Position numbers and translations under genes: made by a program. This document shows, one piece after another, positions 24,771 through 31,696 of a stretch of 64,000 nucleotides of DNA. The DNA lies in the NCBI GenBank assembly GCA_030614915.1, contig JAUXAG010000003.1, forward strand, positions 1 to 64,000, in the 5' to 3' direction. The notes under the pieces are model-generated. The model did no database searches. It had not been told where the DNA came from and saw only the letters and a list, made by a program, of their open reading frames with translations. Every line of letters begins with the position of its first letter. The first letter of the stretch is position 1. This DNA comes from Actinomycetes bacterium (lineage in GTDB: Bacteria > Planctomycetota > Phycisphaerae > JAACET01).

Positions 24771-25508
24771 GTGCGCAATATCAAACTCATCGTTGCTTAT
24801 GACGGTTCGGGCTATCACGGCTGGCAGATTCAGTCAGCCGATCTGCCCACCGTCCAGGGCGTGGTCAAAGATGTCATCCAGCACGTCGTCCGCCATCCGG
24901 TCGTTCTCCACGGCACGAGCCGCACCGACGCCGGCGTCCACGCCGCCGGCCAGGTAGCCAACTTTCAGACCGACTGTAACCTCCCCGCCGACCGCATCCG
25001 CCTGGCCGTTAACAGCCGATGCCCACCCGATATTACGATCCGCTACGCCTGCGAAGTACCCCAGGATTTCCACGCCGGCTTTAGCGCCAAGAGCAAGCTC
25101 TACCGCTATCGTATCTACAACGCCTCGGACCGGCCCGTCGAGCTGGTGAATAAGTGCTACCATTACTGGCGGGACTTGGATGTCGAGAAGATGAGCCAGG
25201 CAGCGGACGTGTTGCTGGGAAGACACGACTTTGCCGCCTTTGCCTCCAGCTCCGATCGCCGAGCCACGACTGAAAGAGAGCTTTTTCGCTGTGAAGTGTA
25301 CCGTCATGCCCACGAGGTCATCATCGAGCTTGAAGGCGACGGCTTTTTATACAACATGGTCCGCAACATTGTCGGCACACTCTTGGAGATTGGCCGCGGC
25401 CATTGGCCCGTCGAACGCATCACCGAAATCCTCGCCAGTCGCGACCGCCAGCACGCCGGCCCCACCGCCCCAGCCGCCGGACTTACACTAATGTGGGTCA
25501 AATATTAA
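24771..25508 (+). CDS. truA: tRNA pseudouridine synthase A
   Basis: Makes pseudouridine at positions 38-40 of tRNA anticodon arms. 245 residues starting MRNIKLIVAYDGSGYHGWQ at a GTG. The catalytic aspartate D53 is in GTSRTDAGVHAAGQ. FLYNMVRNIVGTL near 190-202 and AGLTLMWV at the end are family blocks. Coupled to asd. The frame extends upstream inside asd. Confidence 0.95.
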   Translation: MRNIKLIVAYDGSGYHGWQIQSADLPTVQGVVKDVIQHVVRHPVVLHGTSRTDAGVHAAGQVANFQTDCNLPADRIRLAVNSRCPPDITIRYACEVPQDFHAGFSAKSKLYRYRIYNASDRPVELVNKCYHYWRDLDVEKMSQAADVLLGRHDFAAFASSSDRRATTERELFRCEVYRHAHEVIIELEGDGFLYNMVRNIVGTLLEIGRGHWPVERITEILASRDRQHAGPTAPAAGLTLMWVKY

Positions 25509-25510
25509 CA

Positions 25511-25551
25511 GGCACAAAGGGGCAAAGGGGAACCCCACATAGGCACAAAGC
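25511..25551. repeat. Degenerate AGGCACAAAG repeats downstream of truA
   Basis: AGGCACAAAG appears at 25511 and again near 25542, with a related GGCAAAGG between. Same family as 12975-13011 and 15704-15721. Confidence 0.6.
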
Positions 25552-25639
25552 GGATAAAAACAGGTTTGACGCTTGAGGGAAAAGGCGGAAGTCAGAAGGA
25601 GGAAGGCGGAAAACGATTGCGAATGTGAAGGAAAATTGC

Positions 25640-27136
25640 TCATTTGATTTTCTCCGACTTCCACCAGGTGTTCCAGCGATTCGCATCGGTTCCGAAATCT
25701 TTTTTCGTAATGCGTTGAAGCGCTTCGGCGATGACTTCACGCATAGGCGACCATTGTTCTCTTTGCAGTTTTGTGATTAATGGCTCAACAGCGCGTCGGT
25801 GACCGATTGCACCCAGGGCTTTTGGGATCTGCCAATCATCATTAGTTCTCATTTCACGAATAAGCATTGGAACGGCATCTTCACCAATATCAATGATCTC
25901 ATTCATTGCCTTGAAGCGTGGTTCGTGAGGGTCAGACAACTTGGCAATAAGCTCTAATACCCTTTTATCCGTAGGCGATTTAAGCTCGCTTGAGCCTGGG
26001 TCTTTGGAAACGACAGTTGGATGTTCATTCGGAAATGGTCGATAAGCCGGATCGCCAATCAATACAACACGAGCAAGACTTTGGATTCCTCCGGGATTCC
26101 TATCTTCTCCAAGGGCTTGCGGTGATCGCTTACCGTTTTTAAAAGGAAGTATGTCTATCTTTTTGATTCCGGCGGCACGAATCTTGTCATTGGTGCTCAT
26201 TTGAAGGGCCTCGCCCAAAGACAAATTCTTATCAAAGAAATAAGAGATGGTAAAACCAACATTTGGCCAAGAACTGCTCGCCGTAGAGGCGAATTGGCCT
26301 ATGGCTCCCGCTTTGATGAAATTCAAACACACGCTCTTTTTTGGTTGGATTCTTGTTGTGGCAATAGTCCAATTATAATCCGTACTATCGTGGCGAATAT
26401 GTGTCACAGCGGAATGACAAGTACCATTAACGACGACCGCTGATTTCAGTTCGATGCCGCCAATTTTATCGCCCGAAATATTACATGACCGATCGCCCAT
26501 TCCATGTCCAGCCAGGAAGACGAGAGATGCGTTGGCGAGTTTTTTAATCTCGCGATCAGCTTTTCGACGCCATTCAGGAGAATCATCTTTTGGGTTGATC
26601 GTTTCAGTTTCATATCCGTACGATTTATAAATTTTCGCATTTTGCAGAGCAAAAGGATAAAGATCGTTTTGAGCAAACGTATGAGCGATGGCTACGAATT
26701 TCTTATTAACATAATCATCACTTGCTTCTGCTCTTGCAGTGGAAAGCACCAGTTTGACAGCGTCATCGGATGTCATTCCAGTGATATAGCCGAAAGCGCA
26801 ATCCAAGTATGGATCGCCATCCAGCATCGTCAATCCTTCGAAAACCTTTCCGACAAAATTGTCTTCTATTAATTCAGGGCGCACAACGAGAGCAACATAC
26901 TTCGGGCTGATAACCTTTAATTCTTCGAATACTTCATCAAGTGTTCGATTATTAAGATTAATGATTTTTACAGGTTTTCTTAACTTGGTCAGTTCATTAA
27001 CAGCTTCAATATATGAATCTCGGCCATCAACCTTAGCATCGGTTATGATGACATATTTGGACTGATCAATCGCATATAAAGAACTTGTGAAAAAAATTAG
27101 CACAAAGAACCATGGTATGATGTATTTCATGGTCAT
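25640..27136 (-). CDS. Secreted caspase-like (clan CD) protein with a repeat-type C-terminus
   Basis: 498 residues with a signal peptide (residues 1-22, ending SSLYA). The layout of the middle part, with LVFLAGHGMGD (H211) and VVVNGTCHSA (C240) at strand ends, looks like the His/Cys dyad of the caspase/gingipain clan (C25 or C13-like). GDPAY near 370 is a common gingipain-type block. After about residue 395 the sequence turns helical (DEVIPM..., ALGAIGHRRAVEPLITKL) like HEAT repeats. Function unknown; a secreted protease is the best guess. AT-richer than its neighbours. Confidence 0.65.
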   Translation of the reverse strand: MTMKYIIPWFFVLIFFTSSLYAIDQSKYVIITDAKVDGRDSYIEAVNELTKLRKPVKIINLNNRTLDEVFEELKVISPKYVALVVRPELIEDNFVGKVFEGLTMLDGDPYLDCAFGYITGMTSDDAVKLVLSTARAEASDDYVNKKFVAIAHTFAQNDLYPFALQNAKIYKSYGYETETINPKDDSPEWRRKADREIKKLANASLVFLAGHGMGDRSCNISGDKIGGIELKSAVVVNGTCHSAVTHIRHDSTDYNWTIATTRIQPKKSVCLNFIKAGAIGQFASTASSSWPNVGFTISYFFDKNLSLGEALQMSTNDKIRAAGIKKIDILPFKNGKRSPQALGEDRNPGGIQSLARVVLIGDPAYRPFPNEHPTVVSKDPGSSELKSPTDKRVLELIAKLSDPHEPRFKAMNEIIDIGEDAVPMLIREMRTNDDWQIPKALGAIGHRRAVEPLITKLQREQWSPMREVIAEALQRITKKDFGTDANRWNTWWKSEKIK

Positions 27137-27341
27137 TATTTGTCCTGCCTAACAACGATCACACAGTGCGTATAAGAAATCCCCGCTGCTTCTTCAATGC
27201 GTTGTTACGCCTGTATATTATCCCGGAACTCGGATTCCGTCAATCCAGGATTATTCGCCCGAGCCGGACACAAAACGCCAAACGCAGACGGCATAAACCT
27301 GCTCAAAGCCCATCGACCTCCACTACGAGCCCCCTGGGCAA

Positions 27342-27449
27342 TTATGTATTCTTCTTTTCTCTTTTCAGTTTCCGCTTTTCCTTTGGACTAAGCTTGGCTT
27401 GTTTGCGTTGTTCTCTTTTGCCTTTATCTTTTTTTCCTTTATCACCCAT
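27342..27449 (-). CDS. Small lysine-rich protein, 35 residues
   Basis: A 35-codon gene whose product begins MGDKGKKDKGKREQRK and ends KRKLKREKKNT: 16 lysines and 5 arginines. The ATG is preceded by AAGGA at a workable distance and the frame closes with TAA. I recall near-identical short proteins as conserved hypotheticals in several phyla; this is memory, not a search. Very basic and probably nucleic-acid or ribosome associated, or disordered. It lies alone between two secreted or anchored proteins on the same strand. Confidence 0.75.
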   Translation of the reverse strand: MGDKGKKDKGKREQRKQAKLSPKEKRKLKREKKNT

Positions 27450-27584
27450 ATCTGTTTTTCCTTGCTTGAAAATGACTTGAATTTCTTAGCCCGTCCCCGA
27501 AACAAAACACATCAACGAATCAAAGGTCGGGAGCTTATTCATGGCTGTAGCTTATCCCAGAACCAGGATATGGTCAATGCAGGA

Positions 27585-28313
27585 TTACTCACCCGAAGTT
27601 TTAGTGGGTAATGGCCGAAACTGAATCTCCAGTAGGCCGGGGCTGATGCGTATATCCTCGACAGCCATCTGCAGGTCTTCGCGGGTAACAAAATTAGCCG
27701 GCACGGGTGTTCCCGAAAGGGCCGTGAAAACCCTGGTCATCAGGTCCTTATTCTTCCTGGCCGTCTTGGCCTGCTCCGCGTTCGATCTGCTCGCTGTCAG
27801 CCTGGCCGTCACCGATGCCTCGAGCTGATTGAGCGTGTCCGGCAAAAAGTTCTCCGGCAGCCCCAGGGCACCGGCCTTGAACCGATCCAATTCTATGTGC
27901 AGCAGCCCACCGGAATCGACGAAGGGCCTGATCCGCACAGAAACCACCGAGGTTCGGCCCTTCCAGGTGACCATTGCTCCCACCCAGGCCGTCCCGTCTC
28001 CAACGGATATAACTGGATCGGCAATGTAATCCGGCAAAATCCGATGCCGGTCAATCAAAACAGCCAACATGTCGTTGATCTGCTCACCTGTCAGCTCCAG
28101 AATGAACGGCTCATTCACCTGAGAGACGTTCTTGAACTCGGCCACGGTGCTGAACATACGCTCCTCGGCGGCCAAAAGCTCCTGGCGACTCCGTTGTCTG
28201 GGCTGATACCATTTGGGCCAGAGCCCAACCAGTATCAAAACAACCACTCCGCTGATAATCACCAGCAAAACCAGTCCCAACACGCCTAAGCCTATTATTT
28301 TCTTCTTGGTCAT
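27585..28313 (-). CDS. Membrane-anchored protein of unknown function
   Basis: 242 residues. A positively charged start (MTKKK) and one long hydrophobic helix at about 5-32 anchor a soluble domain of mixed strand and helix. LTGEQINDMLAVLI and VSVRIRPFVDSGGLLHIELDRF resemble proteins that bind lipids or act in the envelope, but no family is recognised. Divergent from pyrF with a shared 170-base promoter region. Confidence 0.6.
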   Translation of the reverse strand: MTKKKIIGLGVLGLVLLVIISGVVVLILVGLWPKWYQPRQRSRQELLAAEERMFSTVAEFKNVSQVNEPFILELTGEQINDMLAVLIDRHRILPDYIADPVISVGDGTAWVGAMVTWKGRTSVVSVRIRPFVDSGGLLHIELDRFKAGALGLPENFLPDTLNQLEASVTARLTASRSNAEQAKTARKNKDLMTRVFTALSGTPVPANFVTREDLQMAVEDIRISPGLLEIQFRPLPTKTSGE

Positions 28314-28389
28314 CACTGCTGCTCAACTCCGGCTAGCTACTCGTCCAAACCCACCCACTGGTCTGTTTTTTATCATTTCCGCTTAATTC

Positions 28390-28417
28390 TTGCAAGACCC
28401 AACCGGTTTGTTATAGT
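28390..28417 (+). promoter_or_regulatory. Candidate promoter of pyrF-murD
   Basis: TTGCAA at 28390-28395 and TATAGT at 28412-28417, 16-base spacer, 66 bases before the pyrF start. Confidence 0.55.
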
Positions 28418-28483
28418 ATCTGCTTGCCCCGCAGATGTTAGCCGGGCTACAGTGGTTTCAGTAGTTTCTTGAAAGGGTTGTAC

Positions 28484-29440
28484 GTGCCTGAGCATTTTGC
28501 CGACCGTATCATCGAGATTTGTCAGAAGAAAGACAGCCGTTTGGTCCTGGGTTTCGACCCCGTCTACTCCAAACTGCCCGCAGCCATTACCGAGCAGAAA
28601 GAGCTCAATGACGAGCTGGACTGCGAGGCCAGCCTCGACGCCATCATGGAGTTCGGTCGCAAGGTCTTTGCCCTGGTCGCCGACCACGTGGTCGCCGTCA
28701 AGATGAACTTGGCCTTCTTCGAGCGGTACCTCTGGGACGGCCTCGACACCTATTACTCCCTGATCCAGGAAGCCAAGGCCCTGGGCCTGGAGGTAATAGC
28801 CGACGCCAAGCGCTGCGACATAGGCTCCACCGCCGCTGCCTACGCCGAGGGACTGCTGGCCAATCCCTCCTTCGTTAATATGGACGATCTGGCCGGCCCC
28901 GACGCCATCACCGTCAACCCCTATTGCGGACTCGAGGGCGTTGAGCCCTTCATCGACCTCGCCGCCGAGCAAGGAAAAGGCGTCTTCGTCCTCGTACGTT
29001 CCAGCAATCCTTCCGGGGCGGATATACAGGACTTCGCCGACGCCGACGGCAAACGCTTCTTTGAGCACGTCGGCGAGCACGTAGCCTCCTGGGCCTCGGC
29101 CAGCCGGCTCATCGGCCAAAGCGGCTTCAGCTGCGTAGGAATGGTCGTCGGGGCAACCAAGCCGGATGACCTCGAACTCCTGCGCGAACGCTGCCCCCAA
29201 ATGCTCTTTCTCGTGCCCGGCTACGGTGCCCAGGGAGGCACTGCCGCAGATTGCGCCCGCGGCTTCCGCTCTGATGGCCTGGGTAGTCTGGTCTGTGCCT
29301 CGCGATCCATTATCTATGCCTTCGATAGGCCCGAATACCTCGAAATGTTCAGCGGCGACTGGGAAGCTGCCATCGAGCGGGCCGCTGCCGACATGAAAAA
29401 AGAACTCAACGAAGCCCTCACCGCCCGCCAGAGCGGTTGA
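28484..29440 (+). CDS. pyrF: Orotidine 5'-phosphate decarboxylase, long (type 2) form
   Basis: Last step of UMP synthesis. 318 residues, the longer bacterial type. RLVLGFDPVYSKLP near the N-terminus, substrate Lys in VAVKMNLAFFE, and the catalytic IADAKRCDIGST segment near 111-122. GTG start eight or nine bases after AAAGGG; a TTG at 28469 is a weaker choice. The murD frame starts within its stop region. Confidence 0.93.
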   Translation: MPEHFADRIIEICQKKDSRLVLGFDPVYSKLPAAITEQKELNDELDCEASLDAIMEFGRKVFALVADHVVAVKMNLAFFERYLWDGLDTYYSLIQEAKALGLEVIADAKRCDIGSTAAAYAEGLLANPSFVNMDDLAGPDAITVNPYCGLEGVEPFIDLAAEQGKGVFVLVRSSNPSGADIQDFADADGKRFFEHVGEHVASWASASRLIGQSGFSCVGMVVGATKPDDLELLRERCPQMLFLVPGYGAQGGTAADCARGFRSDGLGSLVCASRSIIYAFDRPEYLEMFSGDWEAAIERAAADMKKELNEALTARQSG

Positions 29441-29466
29441 CCCAACAGCCAAACCCAGCTAAAGCT

Positions 29467-30918
29467 ATGAGCGCAGAGCTCTTTGAGCGTTTTTCTCTGG
29501 ACCCCAACCGCCTGGCCGGCAAAAGAATCACCGTCATGGGCCTGGGCCGATTCGGCGGTGGCCTCGCTGCCGCACGTTTCTTCGCCGAACGCCGAGCCCA
29601 GGTGATAGTAACCGACCTAGCTCAGCCGGATACCCTCGAGCAATCCCTCCAGAAACTTGCCGACCTGCCCGACATCATATTCCATCTGGGCCGACATCTG
29701 CCGGATGATTTTACCGCTGCCGAGGCCGTCGTGGTCAACCCCGCAGTACCGCCCAGCTCACCATTCCTGGCCCTGGCCCGCCAGGCTAAAGTACCCCTGA
29801 CCACCGAAATCAATATCTTCTTTCAGCTCTGCCCCGCAAAAATCGTGGGCGTAACCGGCTCGAACGGCAAGAGTACAACCACGGCTATGATTGCCTCGAT
29901 CCTCTCTGCCGCTGCCGATGCCGGCCAGGGCCCTTTCGGCCAAGTGTTTCTCGGCGGCAATATCGGTCACAGCCTGCTCGGCGAGCTCGAACAAATCACC
30001 GCTGACGACGTCGCTGTACTCGAGTTGTCCAGCTTTCAGCTCGAGGCCCTCGCCGCCGAGCAAATCTGCCCACAAATAGCCGTCTGGACGAATTTCTCGC
30101 CCAACCATCTCGACCGCCACGCAACCTTAGAGGCCTACCGAAGAGCCAAAGAGAACATATACCGCTTCCAGGGGCCCGACGACCTGCTGATCTACAATGC
30201 CGATGATGCCGGATCGGAGTTCTTGCGCTCCGACCGAAAGGTACCCGCTCGGCGAATGACCTTCTCGCTCAAAGGCCTTCCTGCCGACTGCTATCTGGCC
30301 GACGGGTGGCTGAGAGTGCAGTATCCGCAAACCAACCGCATGGAAAAGGTCCTCTGCACAGACGATATGCCCGTCCGTGGTGATCACAATATAGCCAACG
30401 CCTTAGCCGCCGTCTGCGTCGCCGCAGAAGCTAACCTCCCCTCGGAGATTATTACTGGGGGACTCAAAGGTTTCAAACCCCTCCCTCATCGCTTGGAGCT
30501 CATCGCCAGCGTGGCAGGCGTGGACTATTACGACGATTCCATTGCCACCACTCCAGAATCAGCTCTGCTCGGCTTGAATTCCTTCGATAACCCTCCTATT
30601 ATAATTCTAGGCGGCAAGGATAAGGGAGCAGAGTTTGACACATTACTAACTGCTTGCATCAGAAAGGCTTACGGCGTTATCTGCCTGGGGCAGACCCGCC
30701 AAAAGCTCTTTGAAAAGCTCCTTGAGCTCCGCGGCTCAGCTCAGCAGCCATATCTACTCGAGGTCGAAACCCTCGAACAAGCCGTAAAAGCCGCAGCCGC
30801 ATTGGCCAACCCACCCCAGGTGGTGCTACTTTCGCCGGGTTGTGCGAGCTACGATATGTTCACAAATTTCGACCATCGCGGCCGGAGATTCGCCCAAATC
30901 GTTCGTACCCTGCCATAG
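29467..30918 (+). CDS. murD: UDP-N-acetylmuramoylalanine-D-glutamate ligase
   Basis: Adds D-glutamate to UDP-MurNAc-L-alanine in the cytoplasm. About 483 residues from the ATG at 29467 (an in-frame TTG at 29437 is possible). GVTGSNGKSTTTAMI is the P-loop, DHNIANALAA the Mur central signature, and YDDSIATTPESA the C-terminal domain signature. It is separated from murC-murB-ddl-ftsQ by 25 kb and sits behind pyrF. Confidence 0.95.
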   Translation: MSAELFERFSLDPNRLAGKRITVMGLGRFGGGLAAARFFAERRAQVIVTDLAQPDTLEQSLQKLADLPDIIFHLGRHLPDDFTAAEAVVVNPAVPPSSPFLALARQAKVPLTTEINIFFQLCPAKIVGVTGSNGKSTTTAMIASILSAAADAGQGPFGQVFLGGNIGHSLLGELEQITADDVAVLELSSFQLEALAAEQICPQIAVWTNFSPNHLDRHATLEAYRRAKENIYRFQGPDDLLIYNADDAGSEFLRSDRKVPARRMTFSLKGLPADCYLADGWLRVQYPQTNRMEKVLCTDDMPVRGDHNIANALAAVCVAAEANLPSEIITGGLKGFKPLPHRLELIASVAGVDYYDDSIATTPESALLGLNSFDNPPIIILGGKDKGAEFDTLLTACIRKAYGVICLGQTRQKLFEKLLELRGSAQQPYLLEVETLEQAVKAAAALANPPQVVLLSPGCASYDMFTNFDHRGRRFAQIVRTLP

Positions 30919-31061
30919 GTCGCAGGAGAGAGTAAAAGACCTCCAATAGCCGGCTTGCGGGACTTATTGGCACAAGACTCTGAAAATAAGGTAGTTACAG
31001 GCGTAAAGTACTATCGAGCTGCCATGGACAGCCCGGCAGATTTTTCCGGTTATTCCGGCAA

Positions 31062-31110
31062 GTAGCTCAAAGAACCCCCTCTCAGAGCCGATACGTTCTT
31101 TGAGGACTAC
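31062..31110 (+). other. Long stem-loop before csrA
   Basis: GTAG-CTCAAAGAAC (31062-31075) pairs with GTTCTTTGAG-GA-CTAC (31095-31110), a 14-bp stem with a two-base bulge and a 19-base loop. No T-run follows, so it is not an ordinary terminator. RNA structure or protein site. Confidence 0.65.
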
Positions 31111-31149
31111 AAAGGGGCGGGGACCCGGGCGCTCCGGTTTAGCCGGCCG

Positions 31150-31165
31150 CAAGATCGCGATCTTG
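31150..31165. promoter_or_regulatory. Perfect 16-bp palindrome before csrA
   Basis: CAAGATCGCGATCTTG, about 60 bases before the csrA ATG. Could be an operator or a hairpin. Confidence 0.5.
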
Positions 31166-31225
31166 GCCGCTATTCGAGCAAAACAAGGAGTAGCCGGCTT
31201 GTGTAGCCCAGGAAGGAGCCCGAAA

Positions 31226-31465
31226 ATGTTGGTTCTTTCACGACAACGCGACGAATCCATTATGATTGGTGACGACGTAGAAATCATCATCGTTGACATA
31301 CGAGGTGATAAGGTGCGTCTGGGAATCACTGCCCCGATGGAGATTCCCGTCCATCGCAAGGAGGTCTACGAGACCATAAAGCGTGAGGGTGGCAGAGGTT
31401 ACAAAGTACATACCCGCCACACCAAAAAGCACGACACTTCTGAACCCACCGACAGCAGCTCCTGA
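31226..31465 (+). CDS. csrA: Carbon storage regulator CsrA/RsmA
   Basis: RNA-binding translational regulator of 79 residues. [20 protein letters not shown] with R6/R7 and the [20 protein letters not shown]-contact segment (about 40-56) are canonical. The C-terminal tail is longer than in E. coli. GGAAGGAG lies eight bases before the ATG; this GGA-rich site is also what CsrA itself binds, so autoregulation is plausible. The frame extends to 31100 without conservation. Confidence 0.95.
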   Translation: MLVLSRQRDESIMIGDDVEIIIVDIRGDKVRLGITAPMEIPVHRKEVYETIKREGGRGYKVHTRHTKKHDTSEPTDSSS

Positions 31466-31511
31466 AGACAGACCCCTGGCCAATCGAAGACCTTTCGTCG
31501 GGATTTTTCTC

Positions 31512-31541
31512 TTGACAATACCGCGCCCAGCAGGGTAAAAT
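31512..31541 (+). promoter_or_regulatory. Candidate promoter of polA
   Basis: TTGACA at 31512-31517 and TAAAAT at 31536-31541, 18-base spacer. A second TATAAT is at 31545-31550. Confidence 0.65.
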
Positions 31542-31696
31542 GCTTATAATCTCGCCTTGAAGATTCCGGATTTGATCAAGCTCTCGGTTTCCAGAGTGCC
31601 ATTTAGCGCAATCACCTCTTATAAAGCAAGTTGCCTGCAACGATTACCCACCTGACTGACGGGGAAGAGTTCAACGAAATCTCGCCTACTTTCCGA

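Larger units (their letters stand above)
30919..31225. other. 307-bp region between murD and csrA
   Basis: No gene seen. Contains two strong dyads, described separately, and several GGA motifs shortly before the csrA ATG. Confidence 0.7.

Noticed and set aside
27166-27480. Plus-strand frame of 104 residues over the small lysine-rich gene
   Set aside because: Ser/Phe/Leu-rich mirror of the lysine codons on the minus strand, with no start signal.
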